DNA of 64,000 bases from Oreohelix idahoensis (GCA_024509875.1 JAMPIV010012199.1:62001-126000), one strand, 5' to 3'; positions 1-10,712 are shown, numbered from the stretch's first letter. Translations and numbers: made by a program. Notes: generated by a model not told the origin, from the sequence alone.

Positions 1-579
1 GCCTAAATGATATAAATACAAGTTGGAGATACTTATTCATATTTAGCCGAAATGCTTAATATAAACGGGGAAAATTGCAACAATTTGTGTCAAAAACAAA
101 CAAGTATGAATAATTCTAATAAAACCCGCGCAATTACGAGATGAGATGAAATGCGCGTCATTTCACAGCGCATGCAATTTAGTTTCAGGCCGTAATGCAT
201 GGCTTTTCTATAATTTCCCGAAAGTGCGCCATGAAAAGAATGGACGACCGTGGGAATTTGTTGCAGACGGATTTGACACTTTCAAAATTAGAATGTGCAA
301 TAATGCTAGAGCGGATTTCCTTAAAAATTTACAAACAGCAATCCATTAAGACACTGTCGTCAAAGAGTATCATTTGATACGTACAGCCCTTCTTCCACTA
401 TTCTTTTAATCCATGACATACACATAATAGAACTCCGATTAACGTAACACCAGTTATCCGAATTGCCTATTAACTGAATCACCAAAAACCAAGGAATCTG
501 GTTCCACCCGCGGAGTCAGCCCGAGTTATCATTATTCCATTCTATTCATTCTGTTCCCAACTGTAGTGTAGTCGGTTTA
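1..579. other. No recognisable feature
   Basis: AT-rich unique-looking DNA. Only short open frames (67 and 60 codons) are present and they show no motif. I see no repeat, RNA gene or exon signature here. Confidence 0.6.
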
Positions 580-586
580 GTTATGT

Positions 587-880
587 TCTTCTTCTTCCTC
601 GTTCGTCCTGAAAAGGACGTTGGTTGCGTTGTGTCTGTTTACAGCGAAGCTGCGATATCTGCGCCTTTCGGCCGACACATCCGACTTCAGCACAGCATTT
701 TTTGGGACCGGGTTTGCCTTCCCTCTTTGATCCCTACTCTCTCAGCCAGACTGCAGTGATGCAGCCTGTTTCCAGGACCACCACTTGGAGTAGGGTCTTG
801 GTCAGCTCTGGTTCGCTGACCTTGACGCAAGCAGTCAAGCTATGGGTTACTGACTGCATTCTCTGTTGCTGCGTCTTTGG
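587..880 (-). repeat. GAA-tailed dispersed repeat, copy 1 (repeat I)
   Basis: On the minus strand this ~294 bp unit ends at its 3' side in a (GAA)n tail, seen on the plus strand as TTCTTCTTCTTCC at 587. An inverted second copy lies at about 20437-20742. The unit is flanked by GTTATGT at 580-586 and again at 881-887, a 7-bp direct repeat that looks like a target-site duplication, so it moved by retrotransposition. The full-length LINE at 8699-13690 has the same GAA tail and is a plausible helper; that is inference. I see no clear A/B box. The open frames inside it are shadows. Confidence 0.75.
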
Positions 881-1026
881 GTTATGTGAAAAGTTTCATT
901 TTCAAGACCATCCTAATTTTAATGGCCGCTACAAAATTTACAATGTCAATTCAAAGAAAACGTGTCGCTCTAACAATGGTGGACAAAGTGGAAAAAACAA
1001 CAATTAATTCGTTGAAGAAAGAGGAA

Positions 1027-1106
1027 TCATGAGCAAAAAAAAAAAAAAATATACACATGCAAATCATAAACTGTCAGCAGCCAACTGTCGTGATAAGTTG
1101 GGAAGA

Positions 1107-1173
<67 letters not shown>

Positions 1174-1283
1174 ATCTCTCTCTTTCTCTCTCTCTTCTCT
1201 CTCTATATCTATATCTCTATATTATCTATATCTCTCTATATATATATATCTCTCTCTCTCTATATCTATATATATATATATAT
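1027..1283. repeat. Microsatellite: poly-A, (TC)n then (TA)n
   Basis: A poly-A stretch at about 1036 is followed by (TC)n from about 1110 that degrades into TCTATC and TATATC motifs and ends in (TA)n at about 1283. The Leu/Ser- or Tyr/Ile-rich open frames across it are low-complexity artefacts. Confidence 0.97.
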
Positions 1284-1640
1284 GAAGCACATTAAATACC
1301 TGTATAATCCAGGAACAGATGAAATATATATACAAGTTTACATATTTGGAATTTATTATTTTCCTATATATATAATTGTACATTTGATTGTTATATATAA
1401 TAATATAAAACAGGGTTGTGCAAAAGTAAATGAACACTTTAAAAACATATTTAAATATTTATTATCACTTTTATTTTGTTCATAATTTTTTAGCACGTAA
1501 ATACAACCTTTCTTAATATATATTTCGTATTTCTTTCAATATATGTACTTATTCTATATTGTAAGCATTAATTACTTTGTAATAACGAATAAACACCTGT
1601 ACAGAAAACTGTATAACCTACTTTTACACCACCCCAAATT
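1284..1640. other. AT-rich DNA, nothing recognised
   Basis: Short TA-rich stretches continue but there is no coding or repeat signature. Confidence 0.6.
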
Positions 1641-1770
1641 GGGAGCCGCGCTGGTGTAATGGCTTCGGCGTTGTACTGGCGACCAGGTGTTCATGGTTCA
1701 AACCCGGGCGTCGGCGTTTGAAGAAATGTTTACGGCCGGAAATTTGACTGAGTTTAAAAAATGATAAAGT
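1641..1770 (+). mobile_element. tRNA-derived SINE head (family K)
   Basis: An internal Pol III promoter is visible: A-box-like TGGTGTAATGGC at 1652-1663 and B-box GGTTCAAACCC at 1695-1705, spaced as in a tRNA. The surrounding sequence does not fold into a full cloverleaf with a mature acceptor stem, so this is a SINE head rather than a working tRNA gene. The 5' end, with GGGAGCCGCG, resembles the head of SINE family C at 60759. The 3' limit is uncertain. Confidence 0.7.
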
Positions 1771-2065
1771 TTAACAGTGCGTGGCATTACTGAAAAACCC
1801 GGCCATAAAAAAAAAAAACATTTGTTTGAACGTTAAGAACTTTTCATTGGTTCACGTGTTTAAACAGACACAGATACCTTCCCCGGGTAGATGTATACAC
1901 GAATACAGGCAAGACAGCGGGGACACTTTCATGCGCATAACCACACGCCGCTTTACTTTGAGAAAAACAAAATTAAAAAACAAAATCAAACTTAAAAAAA
2001 AAACACTTAGAAGCGCGAGACTCCTGGTGTTCTGAAAATTTGATCCGTAGGATATATTACACAAG

Positions 2066-2285
2066 GTCTGTAGATTGGCTAAGCGGTGAGAGAGCTTGGC
2101 TGGCGGCCGCAAAGTTATCGGGTTCCAAGACTGAAGTCTAGTAGCGACACACTCTAGTCTACCCAGCTGCTGTTGACCGAGTTCTTAAGTCAGCGAAAGT
2201 AAAAGCAGTAAAGAAGGGAACAGGTCACCCTAATATCATAATGCTGGACCTAGTGTATTGAAGTTTCTGACACTATAATCCTTGT
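2066..2285 (+). mobile_element. SINE family A, copy 1
   Basis: The A-box-like TGGCTAAGCGG at about 2076 and B-box-like GGGTTCCAAGA at about 2129 are followed by a body shared with copies at 17545 (minus), 27083, 28925 and 30019. The shared landmarks are a segment reading roughly CACTCTAGTCTACCCAGCTG, then GGTCACCC and ATGCTGGACCTAGTGTA. The head is tRNA-like and the body is family-specific. Confidence 0.75.
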
Positions 2286-3062
2286 GATGAATTTACCGTG
2301 ATACAACGTTAAAATATCTCCAATTGTAAAGATAACATATAGGGATGAAAATGATGCGTAAGATACTAGGAGACATGCTCGCCCCTGCCCGCATTTCCTA
2401 CCGCCATTGAAACTAACTAGTTAAACATGCAGACGAAACGGTACCCTTGTAGACGGGAGGGAAACGGAGATAAAAATCATTATGACGGTCTGAACACGTG
2501 TTTGAATCTAGAAAGGCAAAAGACGCAATTGGTAGTTTAAAAGAAAAAAAATCACGCCACTAGTTGACACAATGTAAGGAAATGGACAGAAAACGACTTT
2601 AGCTCTTGTCAGAGACAGATGTTTCTTTGACGATTTACGGTACTTTGACGTTATAGTTTGAATATAGCGGCAACCGCGTGAACGAACGTTCAAAAACTGA
2701 TTTCAAAAACTACACTTGAGAAAAGTAGGTTTTTTCTTAATAATAATGTTATGAAAATAAAACCAAGCTAGTTTGATAGCCCATCTTAAGCAGAGAAATA
2801 ATATACTTTTAATTATACAGACGGACAGATAACACGGAAGATATTGACAAAAGACCGTATTGTTCCTATCAGACTAGCGAACAGTATTGTTGTGCATACT
2901 TTCACTAAAGTCTCAATTTTGCGTCCTTGAGACAAGAAAAGGCAAATTTCAAACTGTAATAGACTAGCGGGGCAAAGTCGGGAGATAGTGGCTAAAAATA
3001 ACTTAGGAAGCAGGTTCGTGCAGTTTTTACATGTGTTAGTCCAAAAAACAAGTGAAATTGTG

Positions 3063-3187
3063 GGAAAAAGATAAAATGTGACCGACGTACATTTTAAAAA
3101 TTGAGATGTACTTTTTGACTTTTTTTGGGAAAAGATAAAATGTGACCGACGTACATTTGAGAAATTAAGATGTAATTTTGACTTTAT
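3063..3187 (+). repeat. Tandem pair, ~63 bp unit
   Basis: Two adjacent near-identical units each contain GATAAAATGTGACCGACG followed by TACATTT. It lies in the part of the duplicated block that is specific to copy 1. Confidence 0.9.
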
Positions 3188-3224
3188 TTTCAAATTTTAA
3201 ATTGAAAAGCTTAGTCTTCTGATC

Positions 3225-3427
3225 TGATTGGCCAACGCATTTTTATATTAGCGGGAGGGAGACACACATTTTTGCCATTTGATATAAGTCTGTCCAGTAA
3301 CACAGTCATTAACTGCTAGTGGTGTTTTCCAAGGAAGAATACATAAAATTTAGTGGGACGCCATACTCTAGCCAGCAGTTCAGCTGAGTTTTACTAGTAT
3401 TAACTGTGTTCTCAATTCTGAATTCTG
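3225..3427 (+). promoter_or_regulatory. Promoter/first-exon-like module, copy 1
   Basis: The module begins with TGATTGGCCAACG, an inverted CCAAT box. It has TATA-like TGATATAAG at about 3280 and a CAGTAACACAG initiator-like stretch, and ends TTCTG followed by GTAAGA, a good 5' splice-donor match at 3428. A second copy is at 3648-3829. The architecture is suggestive only; no downstream acceptor or coding exon was identified. It could equally be a short dispersed repeat. Confidence 0.3.
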
Positions 3428-3647
3428 GTAAGAATGAAAGCATTTATCTTGTTTATTTTAATATTTTGAGTGATTGATACTGCCATATCATGAAAAATGA
3501 TTACGACAAGTAAGTGCTCGCTCTAGGTCCCCAGCCGCAGTTCAGGGTCTAGAGACAAACAAATAATATATGGACACCTAACGAAGACTATGGAAGGCGG
3601 ATCAAAGTTAATTTACCTTGCCTTCAGGAAATACACAGAAAAATATT

Positions 3648-3829
3648 GATCGCCTGGCCAACCATTTTTTATATTGCGGGAAATACACATTTTAGCCATT
3701 TGATATTATCTGTCGAGTAAACGACATAGTCCATTAAGAGGACTTTTTCCAAGGAAGAACAAAAAATAGCGGAGATCCCCTCTCAGCGGGGCATCTTACT
3801 AGCTATTAAATCGCTCATTCTGAATTCTG
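3648..3829 (+). promoter_or_regulatory. Promoter/first-exon-like module, copy 2
   Basis: Same order of landmarks as the 3225-3427 module: TGGCCAACC, a TTTATATT stretch, CCATTTGATAT, TTTTCCAAGGAAGAA and a terminal TTCTGAATTCTG followed by GTAAGA at 3830. The conserved donor-like end in two diverged copies is the reason to flag it. Confidence 0.3.
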
Positions 3830-5134
3830 GTAAGAAATCGATCGAGCAAGAATCAAGTTTATTTTAGTCATGCGCAGTGAGCGCAAAATGACCACAGCTC
3901 AGAACTTAAGACGCAAGGACCTTTACTACGAACCAGCGTAAGAATGATTACCTTAAAAGGATAACCCAACAGGTTGCCAACCGTTTTCTGAGAAAACGGC
4001 CTAGCATAGCAAACTTAACTGCATTCAATACCAACGCGAGGAGACAACTGCTTACCGATGAAAAGCAGACTTGGGGAAATTTCAACTAGTTGTTGAAAAC
4101 AACTGCGGTAAGATGTGCTATATATGGTCAGATAGAACTGATGTTGCGAGAATTTGTTGTTGTGTTGTGTTGTGTATAAGAGTGGCGCAGTGGATAGAGT
4201 ACTGACACATGGCACAAAACTTTTGTTTCAGAATTGTGAGTTTCTGTTTTGGCACTAAAGAGGTGCCAAATGCTTATGTAAGAGTACACAAGCAGATGTG
4301 TGTGCCGCCTAACATTTGTGTCAGTGCAGCCTACCATTGTACTCCAGCTACGGAGAGGAGTGGGCCACAAGAATCCTGTATCAGATCGTCAGATAAGTGA
4401 AATTCTGGCCTGCTGGAGATTCACAACTATTCTACCATCAAATAAAAACATAACTATTGAGAAATAAACATTTACCTCATTCCATAAGTCAATGGACAAT
4501 GATTTTGGTAGTCACAGATTGGGCGTGATGACGCCACCCCAACGAAACATCCAGTACTAGTTCTCCCAAAGACAGTATAGATAGCATTAATAAGAACCAT
4601 TCTTATAATATACCTATGGACACAAATTACATTTTATTATGCCACATATTTATGCATTTCATTGATAAACCCATATCATTTTATATGTTCTGACCAAACT
4701 AAAACCTTGGTTCAGAACTAATAAATTTAAAAAAAAAATTGTTAAAATTTAAACTAAAACAACGAGAGTTAGTTCAGTGTGTTATAGAGTTTATTAATAT
4801 TATTAGACTTATTAATTACATGTGTGTGTCTGTATATTATATTACTACACATAACATTTCAGTACCCTAGACTTTTTAACGTAGCTAACATTCATTATAG
4901 TAAAACAAGTCTGTTTGAGGTCGTAAATGGTAGCGGAAAGGCCTCCTGTAATTCACATAAACTTTTATCTCAGGAGCCTTCACAGCTGACCTCATACAGT
5001 ACACTAGGTAACATAACAACCATACAATACCATCAAAACCACTACAATCCTCTAGGGCAGTATCTGTTGTGAGACTACCTTGACCTGTTACATTCAGAAT
5101 AGTAGGTACTTCTCTATTTCTGTCGATATATTTA

Positions 5135-5592
5135 GGGCTCGGAGTGGTTAAGAGGTATGGCGTCCGCCTCTAATTCTAAAGGTACCGGGTTCGGTTCCCA
5201 GTATAGGGAATACACTTGATGGAATTTTTGTTTCAGAACCAGTGGATCCTAATGATATCATACTTCCCCCCTGATCTCATGCTAGTGAGATTGGGATGCC
5301 TAGTCTTCTCGGATAAGGGCGAAAAAATAGGAGGTCCCGTGTGCAAGTTGCGCACGTTGAAAATCCCTCAGCAGATGGAAATCGTAAAGAGTAGACCATA
5401 CGGCCGCTGCCCTGGGAAAATAATTAAAACCTACCTACTATATAAATATTTCTTGAGTGTGTGATTCCTGTATACACACATTGGGATCCTCGCCGGTGCT
5501 ACGGAGTTCGTGCACTGTGCTGAGATCCTCCTTGTGTGATCTAAGGGAGGAGATCGGAACACTGCTAGAGTTGTTCGCGCGCAATAAGGATG
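5135..5592 (+). mobile_element. SINE family B, copy 1
   Basis: The tRNA-like head has the A-box segment GAGTGGTTAAGAGGTATGG (about 5142) and B-box GGGTTCGGTTCCC (about 5187). A ~380 bp body follows, with landmarks GATAAGGGCGAAA, GTGCGCAAC-type and CCGCTGCCC segments, ATTGGGATCCTCGCCGG and GTGCACTGTGCTGAGATCC. A second long copy lies at 29119-29560, and fragments lie at 21205 and 31318 (both minus). The B box and spacing are intact in this copy, so Pol III transcription is conceivable. Confidence 0.85.
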
Positions 5593-6049
5593 GGCCTCCA
5601 AACGAAACCAAGCCATCGATATATTTTCCCAGTTTTTTTTTAAAATTGACTTTAGTGTATTAGTTCATGAAGATGGTTCAACGTTCCAGAAAATAAAGAA
5701 GCAGGTAAAGAAAGAAAGAAATTGAAGAGTTAAATTTAATACATATAATATAAGAATAATATGCTATAGTTAAATATAATGTAATTATCGAACTTCGTCA
5801 CGCCCACAGAAGCTTATATAGAAAGCCATCCTCCATCCGATCTGCTCATGGAATGTAATATTTCCAATTCCCCTTTTTTCATTGTGCGAGTATGGTTTCC
5901 ACTAAGTGCTACATTTAGGGCATATTTTGAGGTATACATTTCTCTCTACGTCCCTGTGGAGTCTTGTGAATTGTTTCTCTTGGCCGTCCGTTGGGTAAAA
6001 CAATTTATATACAATACGTCAATTACCCTTTGTAGTCTCTGAAAGTTCT
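5593..6049. other. AT-rich DNA, nothing recognised
   Basis: The only open frame of note is 64 codons with no motif. Confidence 0.55.
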
Positions 6050-6175
6050 GAGGAGACAAAGAAAGAATGCGCCTTCTGTTCTTTAAGGCAAGTCGTAATA
6101 GGCAACTAATATGAAGTTGTGCACGGGACTCGCAACCTCATCTTTTAAAACTGATTGCCATAGTTGCCACAACTG
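6050..6175 (+). repeat. Repeat family D, copy 1
   Basis: Shares with 31620, 31870, 42820 (minus), 51425 and 63110 (minus) the order GAGAAGACAAAGAAAGAA, a GTCGTAAnAGGCnACTAA core, and CAACCTCATC followed by TTTAAAACTGA. The short core occurs on both strands across the window. I recall a similar core in molluscan SINE-like repeats but could not check this. Confidence 0.7.
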
Positions 6176-6404
6176 CAAGAGCATGTGCTTTGACATAGGC
6201 GTCCTCAAGGGTGCCATCTGCTGTGGTGGATCCATGCTCTATAAGAGCGAAATAAGGAGACGGCGATGAGGATCATTATATTCACCGCCTTTGAAAATGT
6301 TAACATATAATACAAATATGTTTTAAGGAGTAACACAACGTTAAACTGGGCCATATTGGTTATAAGGATTTGATAGGTATAAAATGTCTTCGCGTCTGTT
6401 ATAT

Positions 6405-6587
6405 CAGTGGTTCTAAACATGGTTCATATGGCCCCCAGGGAGTCATGCCATATTTATAGATAACCACTGTAAGATGGTAAAGTATCTTTTTCCAGCTAAC
6501 CACGACTATGACTATTACAGAGTGAAATGAGGCTCAGAAGGGGGGGGGGGGAATGGGGGCATGAGCATAAAAGGATGAGAACCCCTG
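6405..6587. mobile_element. hAT-like MITE with 8-bp target duplication
   Basis: The left terminus CAGTGGTTCTAAACATGG and right terminus ATGAGAACCCCTG form imperfect terminal inverted repeats of the CAGTGGTTCTCAACC type typical of hAT elements. The flanks are TGTTATAT (6397-6404) and TGTTTTAT (6588-6595), an 8-bp duplication with one mismatch, as hAT transposases make. At 183 bp with a G-tract it has no coding capacity, so it is non-autonomous. Confidence 0.8.
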
Positions 6588-6629
6588 TGTTTTATCACTG
6601 CGTGTGCGCGTCCTAAAACATTCCCAACA

Positions 6630-6975
6630 GCTTTTCGTGCACGTAGAAATCATAATAGATAGATGACAGGCGAAGGGAGCTGGGACGTAGCTCTTTACAG
6701 GACGCGACGATTCCTTGTGAGAGTCCAGAACCAGAGCACAGTATTTTAGCTTTGCATATCCAGAGAGCACCTCCTCCTGTCCCGGTTGACGGAAAGTGCA
6801 CATCATGCCACCCACTCTCCAGATTATAGTTTGAAACCGTATGTTGACATTCTTGGCAAGTTAGGAGATAATACCTGGGACAGTAACTAGAGCTCATCAC
6901 TCCAACTCAACAGGTTTCGCAATGGCAAAAAAGCCACAAGAAAATCCTAGGTCTTCAATGGAGATAATGCCAGGG
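6630..6975 (+). mobile_element. Relic of the I/Nimb-like LINE 5' region
   Basis: Diverged match to 9235-9530 of the full-length LINE in the same orientation. Shared landmarks: GGACGnGAnGATTCCTTG, AGAACCAGAGCACAG, GAGAGCnCC, GGGA then CAGTG/CACAT, and GGCAnAAAAGCCAC followed by GAAA. Only the 5' UTR/ORF1 part is present, so this is an internal fragment or an older truncated insertion. Confidence 0.75.
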
Positions 6976-7639
6976 AATACTCAACTTGTCATTGGATGTG
7001 AAAGAACGACAAGCTTAGTAGTCCTAGTTAAACAATAACAACAACATGGAAGATTTAATTTGAAGTTATGTGTTCGTACCGCTAATTGATCCAAACTCAT
7101 TTGACGCAAATTCATTGCATAACAATACATGTTCTTGGCTCAAACCAACAGAGACAACGAAGCATGGGAAGACCAACGAGAATGGGCAGAGCTCAAGAAG
7201 ATGACCTACTTCAGAAATCAGTGAGAGTTTATTCAACAGTTGCAAAGCTGTTTTTGTTGTTGTTTTTTTTGTTTTTGTTTACATAGAGTGATAATGAGTA
7301 ACAGACAGAAGATAAAGTTTACAACTACTTATGAGAGTGAACAGCTGTTTCTGCAGGTGGTCTTAGATAATGAGCAATTTAACGCCATCTGGACCGCAGC
7401 TGGGCTAATGTTACCTTCAGACTGCGCACATCAAAAGGTGAAGCGATTCAAGTGGCACGTACTAGATGGTTTCAAATTACACAGTGGTTATTGTTGCTAA
7501 CAACTTCTTCATAGTGTGTCGCATATTAATTTTGTTAACATTACTTACGGCCTGTTTGTGGCAGTGTTGCTGTTAAATAGTCACGAAGATAACACATAAG
7601 GATAAATAACATTGCAGTAAAATGATCTTATAACACATA
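6976..7639. other. No recognisable gene
   Basis: An 86-codon frame (7240-7500) follows a T-rich stretch. It shows no motif I recognise and no splice-site support. Confidence 0.5.
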
Positions 7640-7850
7640 TATACAATTTTCCAAGTAAAACGTCTGTAACAAACAATGTAACAGTCCCATCAGCGTTTTG
7701 GAAAAATGTGGATAAAGCGCGCACTGCACTGTGAAAACTAAGTTGACCACACATTAAAAGACGTCCATGCTTTTCACTCTTTTCGTGGTGCATTTTCGGG
7801 AAAATATACATCACGAAAGCTTGATTGAACATCCATTAAAAGATCAAGCG
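7640..7850 (-). repeat. Repeat family H, copy 1
   Basis: The reverse complement matches 45240-45355: TTTTCACAGTGCAnTG, then TTTTCC followed by AAAA and GCTGnTGGGA, and GTTACA followed by a G/T-rich end. Class unknown. Confidence 0.55.
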
Positions 7851-8687
7851 GGCCTTTCAATTACTTTAATGGTGCATTGACCATTGACCATAAATCATGA
7901 CTACAAAGATCAAATGAAATTGATATGGAATAGAAATGAATGAGTTGAGCACAGGGGAATTAGTGCCGTTCTCAGTCACAACATATAGTAATTATTTTCC
8001 ATCATATTTTGACGGGTTACTTGCTAATATGTAAAGAAAGCCAATACAGTATTGTCCATTATGAGTTCACGCTTTACAGCACTATGTAGCCGCGTATACC
8101 GTAATTTTCTTCAGATACAGACTATATCCCACTACAAAAACAGAAAGAGGCACAGATTAACATAAAATAAATTCTTATGAGAAACAGAAGATATTAAAAA
8201 AAGGTTTGACACAGATGTTTAATTAGGCTAGCTTCGCTTGTAGATGCCAAAGCATTGGTCATGTGATATCCCCAACCAATCGTAAGGCTCAGTACTGTTC
8301 TGCCGGCAGGAATGTAGAACAGGACGCCATTCAGTCAGAGAAGGAAAGCAAATCCTAGCAGACGTGTTTTACTCTAGCGCTGTGAAATTATTAGTTGAAG
8401 AGATCAACTTTAGACTTTTTCATCCATTGTGCATTCTAGGATGTTGTGTGATATTGTGTTTTCAGAATATTGTAAGTATTGACCCTAAGACGATTTCACT
8501 TGGTTAATAGATCACACGGCTAAGTCTACGGCAGACTTCGGTTCGAAGATTAAAATGAAAAAAATTAAAACCTAAAACCTTGTGGAGAGGAAATGCTCTA
8601 TAAATTGGAGAAAAGTAAACCTATGGATTCCCACATCAAAACAAAAGAAAGCTTTTGCATAAAGAACTATACTGAAGAGCCGGTAGT
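7851..8687. other. No gene; CCAAT-containing stretch
   Basis: CCAACCAATCG at about 8273 precedes a less AT-rich stretch, but there is no TATA box, splice donor or ORF clear enough to call a promoter. Confidence 0.45.
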
Positions 8688-8698
8688 ATATTTGCGAG
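8688..8698. repeat. Target-site duplication (left) of the LINE
   Basis: ATATTTGCGAG here is repeated exactly at 13691-13701, directly after the (GAA)n tail. This fixes both ends of the LINE. Confidence 0.93.
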
Positions 8699-9748
8699 CT
8701 CTCCACATGTAAGCCTACCTTGCCGTGGTTGGAGAGCTTGAGCGCCTCAATGATCCCGGGAGCTATGCCGGCGGGAGTTTTACTCCTGGCAGGGTCACCC
8801 AAGCCGGACAGGTCCTGGGTGAGGGGCCAGACTAAATGGGCTGAGGAGTGGGTGGAACCCTATAGGTGTAGATGCAGAACCCACCGGCGAGTGGTACATG
8901 CTCTGGTCTGCACCAATCCACCCCCACTTCATGGGTTAAATGCTTTCTTGCCTCATTCTTCACTGTTTGTCGTCTATCACGCCCATGGCGACCGTTGCCT
9001 CAATTGGCTGTGTGTGGTGTACCCGGAAACGGGGCCTCCCAGTACTGAGGCAAAGTTAAGTCCCCGATGTCACTTATCAGTGCAGAATTGAGAGAGATGG
9101 CTGAGCATCACAATCCCTCCTGTGTTGCTGCATGATGAGAACCCAGCATTGCACACTGAGCTTGGGGGGATCACTTGGGCACCAGACTTAATACTGGCTC
9201 TTGACTGGATGGCCGCATGCAGGAGATTTCTACAATGGAGGGTTGGCAGGTGGTGGGTATCGGGAAGTGGCTCTGTGCAGGACGTGAGGATTCCTTGGGA
9301 GAGCCCCGAACCAGAGCACAGCATTGTGCAAGCTCTGCATAGTTGGAGAGCCCCCTGGATGACGGGGAATGCACAGTGTGCTACCCCACCTATCCCCAAC
9401 TGCTAACTTAGAACCAGAAGTGGGGTCCTCTGTAAGCGTGCCAGGCCAGGATAAAATGCCTGGGAAAGAGACTGGAGCTCAGAACTCCCTAACTCAAAGT
9501 TGCAGGATGGCAGAAAAGCCACGGGAAAGACAGGGCTATTTTGAAGATAACGCAACCATATTTTCACCATACGAGCTCGGACGCCGCCTCGGTAAACAAG
9601 GTCCGCGCAGAGCAGTGACACCCCCAGGCTGCTTGCGAATAGTCTACTACTGGGAACATAAACAGATTAGGGATGAGCCCACTCTCCCGTTGAACAGGTG
9701 CTAAAGTCGTAGATACTGGGCCAGAAGGCGCACCGGAAACCACAGTAT
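8699..9748 (+). promoter_or_regulatory. LINE 5' UTR / degenerate ORF1 region
   Basis: This GC-richer stretch carries the internal promoter region expected of a LINE. Its first ~40 bases can pair: AGCTCTCCA (8697-8705) is complementary to TGGAGAGCT (from about 8733). A 111-codon frame at 9369-9704 could be the remnant of ORF1, but I see no CCHC knuckle in it. A proline/arginine-rich frame starts at 9773 and is displaced from the endonuclease frame near an A-rich run at about 9950. Confidence 0.6.
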
Positions 9749-9983
9749 CATGCAACTCGCTTTTTTTTTTCTATGGAGAGTACACCGTCAAATAAATCTC
9801 GTTCTGGTGCTCGCCCTGTGGAGCTCCACCAGGCAGGTGCAGTGCCGGGCTCTGAGCCTCGACAGAGCCCACCCTCAGCTACTGGAGGACCCTCTAGACC
9901 GTCTTGTGGAGTCAACAGACGGCGGAGGAGAACTACTGACCAAAACAAAACAGAAAAAAGAGAAACCCAGAGTGCCACTTGTC

Positions 9984-10712
9984 ATGATGCACTGGAATGC
10001 AGAGGGAGTGAACAGCAAGCAGGCTGGATACAGCAAAAAGACAGAGCTGGAAAACATCTTGTATGAGAAGCAAGTCAGTGTTTGCTGTATCCAAGAGACT
10101 CACTTGAAAGCAGATCAAACCTTTAAAATAAGGGGATATCAATGCTTCAGATACGACAGACAAGATAGACGAAAAGGAGGAGTACTTACTCTTGTAAGGA
10201 ATAACATTCCTGCACACGAAAGGAAAACCTTCATGGATGGAGCAGAATATCAGCTGCTGCAGATAAAGGTAGACAAGATGGAAATAGAACTCCTGAACTA
10301 TTACTGTCCGAACAACAAACCCCTGAGTCTCAGCTCTATACAGGTACCAGCCACCAACTTTATAGCAGTTGGAGACTTTAATAGCCACTCCCAGAGCTGG
10401 GGCTATAACCATCTGGATCACAGAGGTGAAGAGGTTGAAACTTGGCAAGATGATCACTCCCTAATCCTAGTCAATAATGCCACAGATACTCCTACCTTCT
10501 ACTCCAGAGGATGGCACACAACCTCAACACCAGATCTTGCCTTCTCCACACCAGATATAGCTGAATCTATTAGTAGAGAAGTAGGAGACCAACTAGGGGG
10601 AAGCGACCATCGCCCAATCTTTCTTACTGTCCAGAGTGCAACTCTCAGTACAGGCCCAGCCATTACAAGATGGAACTACAAAAAAGCCAACTGGGGTTTT
10701 ATTCAGGCTTAA
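9984..10712 (+). pseudogene. LINE ORF2 endonuclease domain (EEP family)
   Basis: The translation shows the endonuclease/exonuclease/phosphatase motifs in order: MHWNAEGVNSK, CIQETHL (catalytic Glu), NYYCPNN, VGDFNSHSQSWG (GDFN) and GGSDHRPIF (SDH at the end). All key residues are kept, so the nicking domain could be functional on its own. An in-frame stop follows at about 10710, and the rest of ORF2 lies in other frames. Met at 9984 lies next to the first motif; the open frame extends upstream to 9750 without a clear start. Confidence 0.9.

Larger units (their letters stand above)
2290..5085 (+). repeat. Diverged ~2.8 kb duplicated block, copy 1
   Basis: This block is collinear with 46315-48350 in the same orientation. 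Matching landmarks in order: the GATACAACG segment (2300 vs 46321); the GACGCAATTG segment (2523 vs 46531); a GTGGCTAAAAATAACTT stretch (2989 vs 47070); CAGTTCAGGGTCTAG (3538 vs 47187); a GGTAAGATGTG segment (4108 vs 47358); the AAAACCTTGGTTCAGAAC stretch (4700 vs 47997); and a CTCAGGAGCCTTCACAGCTG stretch (4971 vs 48261). Copy 1 carries extra segments (about 3075-3505 and 3640-4090) that copy 2 lacks. No coding capacity is visible. It could be an old non-autonomous element or a segmental duplication. Confidence 0.8.

Noticed and set aside
1029..1485. Leu/Ser- and Tyr/Ile-rich frames
   Set aside because: They translate the (TC)n/(TA)n microsatellite.
1641..1720. Functional tRNA gene
   Set aside because: A and B boxes are present, but acceptor and anticodon stems do not pair convincingly; related heads are dispersed as SINEs.
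4180..4230. tRNA-like head (GTGGCGCAGTGG) in the duplicated block
   Set aside because: No B box at the expected distance; the corresponding stretch in copy 2 lacks the A-box-like sequence.
7240..7500. 86-codon ORF as a gene
   Set aside because: It begins in a T-rich run, has no motif, and no supporting exon or repeat context.
8270..8470. Promoter upstream of the LINE
   Set aside because: It lies outside the element's duplication boundary; CCAAT alone is too weak.
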